DNA of 64,000 nucleotides from Pedococcus aerophilus (lineage in GTDB: Bacteria > Actinomycetota > Actinomycetes > Actinomycetales > Dermatophilaceae): positions 264,485-328,484 of the forward strand of contig NZ_BAAARN010000003.1 in the NCBI RefSeq assembly GCF_039532215.1. Reading direction: 5' to 3'. Below, piece by piece: positions 47,680 to 57,265 of the stretch. Position 1 is the stretch's first letter. Each line of letters begins with the position of its first letter. The translations under genes and the position numbers were made by a program. The notes under the pieces were generated by a model that made no database searches, had not been told where the DNA came from, and saw only the letters and a program-made list of their open reading frames with translations.

Positions 47680-47747
47680 CCTCGCCGGCACGCAGTTCGT
47701 CGAGCGCGGGCACTGTGGGCAGGGGTGTCCCTGCGCCGGTCCCGGGC

Positions 47748-48212
47748 TCAGCGGTGGGACGGTCGCCAGACGACGAGGGCCTGGGAGCGTCCGCTGCGCG
47801 GGCGCTCCCCCGCCCGGACGGCGATCACGTCGCCGGTCGGGCCGACCGCGAAGACCCGCGAGCCGAAGGTGCCCCGGGTCGCCATCCTCAGGCTGTCGAC
47901 CTCGTCGGAGAGCTCGCGGACCCGCGCGCGCAGGGCGTCGACCTGGTGCTCGAGCTCGAGGATGCGCTGGATGCCGGCGAGGCTGATGCCCTCCTCCTGG
48001 GAGAGCCGCTGGACCTCGCGCAGCATCGCCACGTCGCGCCCGGAGTAGCGACGACCGCCACCCCGGGTGCGCGACGGGCTGACGATGCCGAGCCGGTCGT
48101 ACTGCCGCAGCGTCTGCGCGTGCATCCCGGCAAGCGTGGCCGCCACGGAGATGACGAAGACGGGGGCCTCGTCGTCAGGCGAGAAGCCGGGACCGGGGGC
48201 TGCGGGCGCCAC
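47748..48212 (-). CDS. hspR: Heat-shock repressor HspR
   Basis: 154-aa MerR-family repressor. PVFVISVAATLAGMHAQTLRQYDRLGIVSPSRTRGGGRRYSGRDVAMLREVQRLSQEEG is the DNA-binding domain; LAGIQRILELEHQVDALRARVRELSDEVDSL is the dimerising coiled coil. It binds HAIR elements, with DnaK as co-repressor, giving feedback control. Last gene of dnaK-grpE-dnaJ-hspR, 6 nt after dnaJ. GTG start. The C-terminal tail is longer than the core of the family. Confidence 0.95.
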   Translation of the reverse strand: MAPAAPGPGFSPDDEAPVFVISVAATLAGMHAQTLRQYDRLGIVSPSRTRGGGRRYSGRDVAMLREVQRLSQEEGISLAGIQRILELEHQVDALRARVRELSDEVDSLRMATRGTFGSRVFAVGPTGDVIAVRAGERPRSGRSQALVVWRPSHR

Positions 48213-48218
48213 GGAGGG

Positions 48219-49250
48219 TCACCGTCCTGCGTTCTCGAAGAGCTCGGCGCGGGGGTCATGGCCCTCGTCCAGAGTCTTGAGCACCTCGACGGCCTCCCGG
48301 GCCTCGTCGGTCAGCCGCTGCGGCACGACCACGACGACGCGGGCCATGAGGTCGCCGGGCGCCCCCTTGACCTGGACCCCGCGTCCCTTGACACGCAGCA
48401 CCCGACCACTCGGGGTGCCGGGGGCGATGCGGACCTTGACGGGTCCACCGGTCAGCGTCGGGACCGACACCGTGGCACCGAGGGTCGCCTCGGCGAAGGT
48501 GACCGGCAGGTCGATCGCGAGGTTGTCGCCCTCGCGGGTGAAGACCGGGTGCTTCTCGACGCTGACGGTGAGGATGAGGTCACCCGGGTCGGCGCCGCGG
48601 TCGCCGGGCTGGCCCTTGCCACGCAGACGGATCTTCTGGCCGTCCTTGACCCCGGCGGGGATCCGCGTGGTGATGGTGCCGCCACCGGCGACACCGAGGG
48701 TGACGGTCGCACCTTCGACCGCGTCGCGGAACGGCAGGCTGGTGCGGGCGGTCAGGTCACCGCCCTTGCGTGGTCCGGTCGGGGCCCGGAACCCGGCCCC
48801 GCCGCCATACGACTGACCGGCGCCTCCGCCGCCCCCGAACATGCCGAAGAGGTCCTCGAGGTTGGGCTGGCCGGCGCCGCCGGCACCACCGGTGGAGTAG
48901 CGGACGCGCTGGCCCCCACCGCCCCCACCTCCGAACATCGAGGAGAACACGTCGTCGAACCCGCCTCCACCGGCCGGCCCGCCTGGGCCACCTGCGGTGA
49001 AGCGGGCGCCGCCGCGGGCCATCTGGCGCACGGCGTCGTACTCGCGGCGCTTCTCCGGGTCGGACAGGACCGAGTTGGCCTCGCCGATGTCCTTGAAGCG
49101 CTGCTCTGCCGCCGCGTCCCCGGGGTTCTGGTCGGGGTGGTGCTTGCGGGCGAGCTTGCGGTAGGCCTTCTTGACCGCCGCCTCGTCAGCGTCCTGGGGG
49201 ACGCCGAGGATGGCGTAGAAGTCCTTCTCGAACCAGTCCTGGCTGGCCAT
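48219..49250 (-). CDS. dnaJ: DnaJ-type co-chaperone without zinc finger (class B)
   Basis: 343 aa. J domain at residues 9-75 with the HPD motif (KLARKHHPDQNPGD), then a long Gly/Phe-rich region (90-160: MFGGGGGGG, LFGMFGGGGGAG) and the C-terminal substrate-binding domains. The four CxxCxGxG zinc motifs of canonical DnaJ are absent; the protein has no cysteine, so it is a class B (CbpA/DjlA-unlike, Sis1-type) J-protein in the place of DnaJ. It stimulates DnaK ATPase. ATG start; 119 nt separate it from grpE. Confidence 0.93.
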   Translation of the reverse strand: MASQDWFEKDFYAILGVPQDADEAAVKKAYRKLARKHHPDQNPGDAAAEQRFKDIGEANSVLSDPEKRREYDAVRQMARGGARFTAGGPGGPAGGGGFDDVFSSMFGGGGGGGQRVRYSTGGAGGAGQPNLEDLFGMFGGGGGAGQSYGGGAGFRAPTGPRKGGDLTARTSLPFRDAVEGATVTLGVAGGGTITTRIPAGVKDGQKIRLRGKGQPGDRGADPGDLILTVSVEKHPVFTREGDNLAIDLPVTFAEATLGATVSVPTLTGGPVKVRIAPGTPSGRVLRVKGRGVQVKGAPGDLMARVVVVVPQRLTDEAREAVEVLKTLDEGHDPRAELFENAGR

Positions 49251-49369
49251 GTCCGGGTCCTCCTCTCAGCGGGTGGGGCGGGCGGGTGGTGCGTCCGTGG
49301 TGGGCGGGGGCCCGGCCAGATCGTATGGCGCGGACCCCCGGACCACGGTGTCGTGCAGTCTTGCTCGGG

Positions 49370-49992
49370 TCACTCGGGGTCCGCCACGGCGACACGCGCC
49401 GCACGCAGGACCTGCTCGCCGGCGCGGTAGCCGGGCTGGAGCACCTGGACCACCGTGGTCGACCCGGTGGAGGTGACCGAACCGTCCTGCGGCCAGGCCG
49501 TGTGCATGAGCGCCTCGTGGAGGTTCGGGTCGAACTCCTCGCCCACGGCGCCGTACCGCTCGAGACCGAACTTGCCGAGCGTGGACTCGAGCTTGTCGGC
49601 GATCGAGGAGAACGGGCCGCCCTCGAGGTCGCCGTGCTCGCGCGCGGCCTGGATGTCGTCGAGCACCGGCAGCAGCGCCTCGACCACGGACCGGGCGGCG
49701 CGCTCCTGCACGACCGCACGGTCACGGTCGACGCGACGCTTGTAGTTGACGTACTCCGCCTGGAGGCGCTGCAGGTCGACGAGCCGCTCCGCCGCGAGGG
49801 CGGTGTCGGGGTGGCCACCGGCAGCATCGCCGTCGGTGGGCACCTCGGCCCGGTCGGTCACCAACTCCTCGACGAGGTCGCCCTCGAGCGGGGTCTCGGC
49901 GCCCGCGGGGGCGGTGGGGCCGGCCTGCTGACCGGCACCCACCTCCTCCTCGCCGTCCGGGCGGGTGCCCTCGGGCCGGGAGCTGTGCTCCG

Positions 49993-49996
<4 letters not shown>
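49370..49996 (-). CDS. grpE: Nucleotide exchange factor GrpE
   Basis: 208 aa. Disordered acidic N-terminus (1-70), coiled coil ([29 protein letters not shown]), then the beta-wing domain ([42 protein letters not shown]). It releases ADP from DnaK. The GTG start overlaps the dnaK stop by 4 nt. Confidence 0.95.
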
Positions 49997-51891
<1,895 letters not shown>

Positions 51892-51915
51892 GGTGATGCT
51901 CCTGTGGTGCTCGGG

Positions 51916-51936
51916 GTTGAGTTGCTTCCACTCAAG
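51916..51936 (-). promoter_or_regulatory. HAIR element 1 of the dnaK promoter
   Basis: GTTGAGT-N7-ACTCAAG, one mismatch to the HspR operator consensus, 25 nt before the dnaK start. Confidence 0.9.
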
Positions 51937-51977
51937 TTAGGACGACGTCCCGGTGGGTGCAAATCCGGGATCGCAAA

Positions 51978-51998
51978 CTTGAGTTCATCAGGCTCAAC
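51978..51998 (-). promoter_or_regulatory. HAIR element 2 of the dnaK promoter
   Basis: CTTGAGT-N7-GCTCAAC, 87 nt before the dnaK start; the TTGAGC on the minus strand is a likely -35 element, so HspR binding would mask the promoter. Confidence 0.88.
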
Positions 51999-52026
51999 TT
52001 CGTGCGTGGAGACTTTGTTCCCGCCC

Positions 52027-52091
52027 GTATGCCGCCGTGCCCGACACCGCGCCGAGCCGCGCCCCCGCGGGGTGGCGGGCAGGCGGCATAC
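52027..52091. repeat. Hairpin with GTATGCCGCC / GGCGGCATAC ends
   Basis: Two inverted copies of the dispersed motif form the base of an imperfect stem (GTATGCCGCC-g-TGCCCG pairs with CGGGCA-GGCGGCATAC). It lies between the dnaK promoter and the palindromic repeat, downstream of the GH65 gene. Confidence 0.55.
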
Positions 52092-52119
52092 CCCGCCGTC
52101 CTCGCCGGTGACCGCGGCA

Positions 52120-52181
52120 AAACGGTGGTTGCTCGACGAAACGGGCCCCATGTCCGCCGTTTCGTCGAGCAACCACCGTTT
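52120..52181. repeat. Palindromic intergenic repeat, copy 2 (also terminator)
   Basis: 25-bp perfect arms beginning AAACGGTGGTTGCTCGACGA (52120-52144) and their complement (52157-52181) around a 12-nt loop. The arms are the same as in the copy at 39495-39554. It lies 36 nt beyond the GH65 stop, so it serves as that gene's terminator. Confidence 0.8.
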
Positions 52182-52216
52182 CGCGGGTCGGAGGCCAGGC
52201 CGGCGGCCGCTGGGCG

Positions 52217-54766
52217 TCAGGTGGGCTTGTGGTCCTCTTGGCGCTTGCGGCTGCGGGGGTCGGGGACCCCTGCGGTGTAGACCATCTCGTGCTCGTCGCC
52301 ACGGCCGACGACGGGCATGCTGCCGAGCTCGCGCGTGATGACCGGGCCCTGGTCCTGCAGGGGCACGACGGTCGGCTCGCCGGGGTCGACCCGCACGCGC
52401 TCGCCGCGCACGACGAACTCCAGGCCGTCGCCCTCGACGAGGGTGAAGGCGATCTGGTCCGGCAGGATCTCGACCCGGACCCGGTTGCCGCGCACGCGGA
52501 GCCGGAACTCCAGCCGCGGCCAGCTCGCCGGCAGCCGCGGGTCGAAGGTCAGGGTGCCGTTGTGGTCGCGCATGCCACCGAACCCGTAGACCGAGGCGTT
52601 CCAGACCCCGCCGCAGGACGCGATGTGCACGCCGTCGGCGGCGTTGCGGTGCAGGTCGGCGAGGTCGACGTAGAGGCCGTCGTGGAAGTAGCGCAGCGCC
52701 AGGTCCTGGTACCCGACCTCGGCGGCGATGATCGACTGGACGACGGCAGACAGGGTCGAGTCGCCCGTGGTGATCGGGTCGTAGTACTCGAAGTCGGCGC
52801 GCTTCTCCTCGACGCTGAACAGGTCGCCCTGGAGGAACAGCGCCGCCACGACATCGGCCTGCTTGAGCACCTGGAACCGGTAGATGACGAGCGGGTGGTA
52901 GTGCAGCAGCAGCGGTCGCTTGTCGGGCGGGGTCGCGGCGAGGTCCCACACCTCGCGCTCGAGGAAGTGCTGGTCCTGGGGGTGCACGCCCATCGCCTCG
53001 TCATAGGGGATGTGCATCCCCTCGGCGCAGTGCCGCCACTCCTCGATCTCGGCGTCCTCGACCTCGAGCCGGGCCATCATCCGGGCGAACTCGGCCGGCC
53101 GGCGCTCGCGCAGGATGTCCGACCACCGGGCGGCCTGGCGCAGGTTGTCGCGGGCCATGACGTTGGTGAAGAGGTTGTTGTTGACGACGGTCGTGTACTC
53201 GTCCGGGCCGGTGACGCCGTGGATGTGGAACCGAGGCTCCTTGCGCCCCAACCAGAATCCGAGGTCGGCCCACATGCGCGCGGTCTCGACGAGCACGTCG
53301 ATCCCCTCGCGCATCATGAAGTCCTCGTCACCGCTGGCGCTGACGTACTTCGAGAGCGCGTAGGCGATGTCGGCGTTGATGTGGAACTGCGCGGTGCCGG
53401 CGGCGTAGTAGGCCGAGGCCTCCTCACCGTTGATGGTCCGCCACGGGAAGGCCGCCCCTGACTGGGACAGCTCGCGCGCACGACGGCGGGCGGCCGGGAG
53501 CATCTGGTAGCGGAAGCGCAGCGCCCCGCGAGCCATCCACGGCGAGGTGTAGCTGAGGAACGGCAGGACGTAGGTCTCGGTGTCCCAGAAGTAGTGCCCC
53601 TCGTACCCGGAACCGGTGACGCCCTTGGCCGGGATGCCGGCCTGCTCCACGCGACCCGAGGCCTGCGCGAGCTGGAAGAGGTTCCAGCGCACCGCCTGCT
53701 GCACGTCGGGGTGGCCGTCGACGACCACGTCCGAGTCGGCCCAGAACCGGTCCATCCAGCGCCGCTGCTCGGCGAACAGCTCGTCCACGCCGGCCTCGCG
53801 GGCTCGGTCGAGGGTGCGTCGACCGCGGTCGACCAGCTCGCGCACAGGCACCCCGCGCGACGAGTGGTATGCCGCGACCTTGGTGATCGTGATCGGCACG
53901 CCTTCCTTGGCCGTGACCCGGTAGACCTTCTTGGCCAGGTCCTCCTCGGCGTGCGCCAGCTCCTCGAACTCGTTCTCGGTGCGGATCTCGTGGTCCACGG
54001 CGACGGCGACCGTCATGCCCGAGCTGGCGCAGCGGTAGCCGAGGATGGCACGGCGCTCGCTGCACCAGTGGCTCTGCGGGAGCAGGACCCGCTCGGTGAA
54101 CTTCGCCGCCTTGCGCGGGTCGAAGCCGGCACCCATCGCGGCGGACTTCACGAAGTACTCGTCCTGGCCGTCCTGGCGGTTGAGCACCTGCGAGGAGATC
54201 GCGATGGGGGCGTCGCCGTCGAGCAGGGTGACCTCGAAGGTCATCACGGCGAGGTGGCGCTGCTCGAAGGACACCATCCGGCGCGACTCGACCTTGACCC
54301 GCTTGCCCGACGGGGTGCACCAGACCAGCGACCTGCTCAGGACGCCGTCCGCGAAGTCGAGCGTGCGGTCGTAGTGCTCGAGGTCCGCGACGGACAGCAG
54401 CAGCGGCTCGTCGTCGACGTAGAGCTTGATCGTCTTGACGTCGGGGACGTTGACGATGGTCTGGCCGGTCTGCGCGAAGCCGAAGGCCTCCTCCGCGTGC
54501 CGGATCTTCCACGTCTCGTGGAAGCCGTTGATGAAGGTCCCGTGCGCGTGCGTCTCGCGCCCGTCCTCGGGGTTGCCGCGCATCCCGAGGTAGCCGTTGC
54601 CGACGGCAAAGACCGTCTCGGTGACGCCGAGGTCCTCGTTGGAGTAGTAGGACTCGGTCCAGCGCCACTCGTCGACGGGGAACCTCGTGCGGTCGACCGG
54701 GTCGGCAGCGCCCACCCGCCCCGGTGTCGCGGCGTGCCCGTCCTGCTCCGTGTCGACGTCGGTCAT
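52217..54766 (-). CDS. Glycoside hydrolase family 65 phosphorylase (trehalose/maltose/kojibiose type)
   Basis: 849 aa. N-terminal beta-sandwich (1-290; VTETVFAVGNGYLGMRGN, THAHGTFINGFHETWKI), (alpha/alpha)6 barrel (350-720) with YEGHYFWDTETYVLPFLSYTSP, FHIHGVTGPDEYTTVVNNNLFTN (catalytic acid Glu) and a C-terminal domain (GGVWNASVYGFGGMRDHNGTLTFDPRLP). GH65 phosphorylases use phosphate to split a disaccharide into beta-glucose 1-phosphate and glucose. The overlapping beta-phosphoglucomutase gene supports this. The exact disaccharide is unclear. Confidence 0.93.
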   Translation of the reverse strand: MTDVDTEQDGHAATPGRVGAADPVDRTRFPVDEWRWTESYYSNEDLGVTETVFAVGNGYLGMRGNPEDGRETHAHGTFINGFHETWKIRHAEEAFGFAQTGQTIVNVPDVKTIKLYVDDEPLLLSVADLEHYDRTLDFADGVLSRSLVWCTPSGKRVKVESRRMVSFEQRHLAVMTFEVTLLDGDAPIAISSQVLNRQDGQDEYFVKSAAMGAGFDPRKAAKFTERVLLPQSHWCSERRAILGYRCASSGMTVAVAVDHEIRTENEFEELAHAEEDLAKKVYRVTAKEGVPITITKVAAYHSSRGVPVRELVDRGRRTLDRAREAGVDELFAEQRRWMDRFWADSDVVVDGHPDVQQAVRWNLFQLAQASGRVEQAGIPAKGVTGSGYEGHYFWDTETYVLPFLSYTSPWMARGALRFRYQMLPAARRRARELSQSGAAFPWRTINGEEASAYYAAGTAQFHINADIAYALSKYVSASGDEDFMMREGIDVLVETARMWADLGFWLGRKEPRFHIHGVTGPDEYTTVVNNNLFTNVMARDNLRQAARWSDILRERRPAEFARMMARLEVEDAEIEEWRHCAEGMHIPYDEAMGVHPQDQHFLEREVWDLAATPPDKRPLLLHYHPLVIYRFQVLKQADVVAALFLQGDLFSVEEKRADFEYYDPITTGDSTLSAVVQSIIAAEVGYQDLALRYFHDGLYVDLADLHRNAADGVHIASCGGVWNASVYGFGGMRDHNGTLTFDPRLPASWPRLEFRLRVRGNRVRVEILPDQIAFTLVEGDGLEFVVRGERVRVDPGEPTVVPLQDQGPVITRELGSMPVVGRGDEHEMVYTAGVPDPRSRKRQEDHKPT

Positions 54767-55482
54767 CGACCGATCAGCTCGTCGAGCTCGGCCACGACGA
54801 CGTCGGCGCCACCGTCGAGCAGCGGCTGGGCTCCGGCGCCCCGGTCGACCCCGACGACGAGCCCGAAGTCACCGGCCCGGCCGGACTGCACGCCGGACAG
54901 GGCGTCCTCGAGCACGACCGCACGGTCCTTGGTCACGCCGAGCTGCTCCGCGGCATACAGGTAGGTGTCGGGGGCCGGCTTGCCCGGCAGCCCGGCGGCC
55001 GACGCGACCTGGCCGTCGACGACGACCTCGAAGCGGTCGGCGAGGCCGGCGGCGGCGAGCACGGCAGGAGCGTTGCGGGAGGAGGAGACGACGGCCACGG
55101 CGGTGCCGCGCTCGCGCAGGTGGTCCAGGAGGGCGACCGAAGCGGGGTAGGGGGTGACGCCCTCGTCGCGCAGGACCGCGGAGAAGGCGGCGTTCTTGCG
55201 GTTGCCGAGGCCGCAGACGGTCTCGAGCTCGGGGGCGTCCTCGGGCGTGCCGTCGGGCAGGGTGATGCCCCGGGAGGCGAGGAAGGAGCGGACCCCGTCG
55301 TAGCGCGGTTTGCCGTCGACCCAGGCGAAGTAGTCCTCGTCGGTGTACGGCTGCTGGTCGTCGTCGCGCTCGTCGAGGTAGGCGTTGAACATGACGTCCC
55401 ACGCCCGCATGTGCACCTCGGCGGTGGGGGTCAGCACCCCGTCGAGGTCGAAGAGGGCAGCGTCGTAGTCGGTCCAGTCCAC
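54763..55482 (-). CDS. pgmB: Beta-phosphoglucomutase family HAD hydrolase
   Basis: 239 aa. HAD motif I FDLDGVLTPTAEVH, cap with CGLGNRKNAAFSAVL, motif II VVSSSRNAPAVL, motif III KPAPDTYLYAAEQLG, motif IV VVLEDALSGVQSG. It converts beta-glucose 1-phosphate to glucose 6-phosphate, feeding glycolysis. The GTG start is at 55482; the stop overlaps the GH65 start by 4 nt. Motif I has Thr where many members have Asp three residues later, so a pure phosphatase role is not excluded. Confidence 0.9.
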   Translation of the reverse strand: MDWTDYDAALFDLDGVLTPTAEVHMRAWDVMFNAYLDERDDDQQPYTDEDYFAWVDGKPRYDGVRSFLASRGITLPDGTPEDAPELETVCGLGNRKNAAFSAVLRDEGVTPYPASVALLDHLRERGTAVAVVSSSRNAPAVLAAAGLADRFEVVVDGQVASAAGLPGKPAPDTYLYAAEQLGVTKDRAVVLEDALSGVQSGRAGDFGLVVGVDRGAGAQPLLDGGADVVVAELDELIGR

Positions 55483-55712
55483 CGGACAAGGCTAGAGGCC
55501 GTCCGGGGCGGCGGTCGCACAGGTCCGGCACCCTCCCCGAAGTCCGCCCGGAGTCGACCCGTTCGGCCCCCGACGGACCCGCTCCTACCGGGGCAAATGG
55601 GTGCCGGCTGGCACGGCTCCGGGAGTCCTGCAGGAATTGCGGGGGCCTCCCGACGGACGTTGACTGAGAGAGTCGCCGACCTCGCGGCGACAGGACGGAA
55701 GGCTTCCCCCGC
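55483..55712. promoter_or_regulatory. Divergent intergenic region between pgmB and paoA
   Basis: 230 nt between two divergent operons, so it should hold both promoters. TTGACT at about 55659 is a possible -35 for paoA. Small dyads are present (GTGCCGGCTGGCAC, CCTGCAGG); none is assignable to a regulator. Confidence 0.4.
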
Positions 55713-56219
55713 ATGCAGTCCGAGATCACCCTCGTCGTCGACGGAGCCGAGCGCACCGTCGAGGTGGACCACCGCAGCACCCTGCTCGACACCCTCCGCG
55801 ACCGGCTCGGGGTGACGTCGCCCAAGAAGGGGTGCGACCACGGGCAGTGCGGCTCGTGCACGGTGCTCCTCGACGGTCGTCGCCACCTCTCGTGCCTCAC
55901 CCTCGCAGTGGCCCAGGACGGCGCGGAGGTCACCACCGCCGCCGGGCTCGGCGACGGGGACTCCCTGCACGCGGTGCAGGAGGCGTTCCTCGCCGAGGAC
56001 GGGTTCCAGTGCGGCTACTGCACACCGGGCCAGGTCTGCTCCGCCGTCGGCATGCTCGAGGAGGCCAAGCAGGGCAACCCCAGCCACGTCACCGACGACC
56101 TCGTCGGCGACGTCGAGCTCACCGACGAGGAGATCCGCGAGCGGATGAGCGGCAACCTCTGCCGCTGCGGCGCCTACGTCAACATCGTCGCCGCGATCCG
56201 AGAGGCGGCCAAGGCATGA
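55713..56219 (+). CDS. paoA: Molybdenum hydroxylase 2Fe-2S subunit, PaoA-like
   Basis: 168 aa. Plant-type ferredoxin cluster CDHGQCGSCTVLLDG, and the second, C-terminal cluster FQCGYCTPGQVCS with GNLCRCGAY. It passes electrons from the molybdenum centre to FAD. There is no twin-arginine signal, unlike periplasmic E. coli PaoA, so this enzyme is likely cytoplasmic. GGAAGG is 10 nt upstream. Overlaps paoB by 4 nt. Confidence 0.92.
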   Translation: MQSEITLVVDGAERTVEVDHRSTLLDTLRDRLGVTSPKKGCDHGQCGSCTVLLDGRRHLSCLTLAVAQDGAEVTTAAGLGDGDSLHAVQEAFLAEDGFQCGYCTPGQVCSAVGMLEEAKQGNPSHVTDDLVGDVELTDEEIRERMSGNLCRCGAYVNIVAAIREAAKA

Positions 56220-57265
56220 GGGCCCACACCTGGGAACGCGCGACCGACGCCGCCTCGGCCGTCGAGCGCGTCAGCTCCGCCCCCGACGCGCAGTTCATCG
56301 CCGCCGGGAGCAACCTCGTCGACCACCTCAAGCTCGGCATCGCTCGCCCTGACCTCCTCGTCGACGTGAGCCGCCTGCCGCTGGACCAGATCGACCACTC
56401 CGAGGCGGGCGTGCGCATCGGGGCCAACGTCCGCAACAGCGACCTCGCCGCCGACGCGGGCATCCGTCAGGGGTATGCCGTGCTGTCCCGGGCCCTGCTG
56501 TCCGGGGCTTCCGGCCAGATCCGGAACCAGGCCACCACCGCGGGAAACCTGCTGCAGCGGACGCGCTGCGTCTACTTCCAGGACGTCACGACGCCGTGCA
56601 ACAAGCGCGAACCCGGTTCGGGCTGCTCGGCGCTCGAGGGGTACGGCCGCTACAACGCCATCCTCGGAGCCTCGTCCGACTGCGTCGCCGTGCACCCGTC
56701 GGACCTCGCCGTCTCGCTCGCTGCGCTCGACGCCACGGTGACGGTGCTCGGCAGCGAAGGCGAGCGGGAGGTGGCGTTCGAGGACCTGCACCGCCTCCCC
56801 GGCGACCACCCCGAGCGGGACACGACTCTGCGCCACGGCGACCTCGTCACCGGCGTCTTCGTCCCCGCGCTCCCTTCCGGCACGCGGTCGACCTACACCA
56901 AGGTCCGCGACCGGGCGTCGTACGCGTTCGCCCTCGTCTCCGTCGCGGTCGTCGTGAGGGTGGCCGACGACGGCACGCTCGACGACATCCGCATCGCCTG
57001 GGGTGGCGCCTCGCACAAGCCGTGGCGGGCCCGTCGCGCCGAGGACCTGCTGCGCGGCAAGGAGCCCAGCGCCGAGAACGTGCGGGCCGCGCTCGACGCC
57101 GAGCTGGCGGAGGCGAAGACCTCCGCCGACACGGCCTACAAGGTGCCGATGCTCCTTCGCACCACCGCGATGACGCTCGTGCAGCTGACCTCGCCGGGCT
57201 CGTCCCCGTTACCCACGTCGTCCACCACCTCGACCACCACGTCGACCGAGGAGGCCTCCGCATGA
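56216..57265 (+). CDS. paoB: Molybdenum hydroxylase FAD subunit with 4Fe-4S insertion, PaoB-like
   Basis: 349 aa. FAD domain (FIAAGSNLVDHLKLGIARP, IRNQATTAGNLLQRTRC). The insertion RCVYFQDVTTPCNKREPGSGC...SSDC carries four cysteines, the extra 4Fe-4S cluster of PaoB/HcrB-type subunits, absent in plain xanthine dehydrogenases. The C-terminal CODH-type domain ends in a Ser/Thr-rich tail. Coupled to both neighbours by 4-nt overlaps. Confidence 0.9.
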   Translation: MRAHTWERATDAASAVERVSSAPDAQFIAAGSNLVDHLKLGIARPDLLVDVSRLPLDQIDHSEAGVRIGANVRNSDLAADAGIRQGYAVLSRALLSGASGQIRNQATTAGNLLQRTRCVYFQDVTTPCNKREPGSGCSALEGYGRYNAILGASSDCVAVHPSDLAVSLAALDATVTVLGSEGEREVAFEDLHRLPGDHPERDTTLRHGDLVTGVFVPALPSGTRSTYTKVRDRASYAFALVSVAVVVRVADDGTLDDIRIAWGGASHKPWRARRAEDLLRGKEPSAENVRAALDAELAEAKTSADTAYKVPMLLRTTAMTLVQLTSPGSSPLPTSSTTSTTTSTEEASA

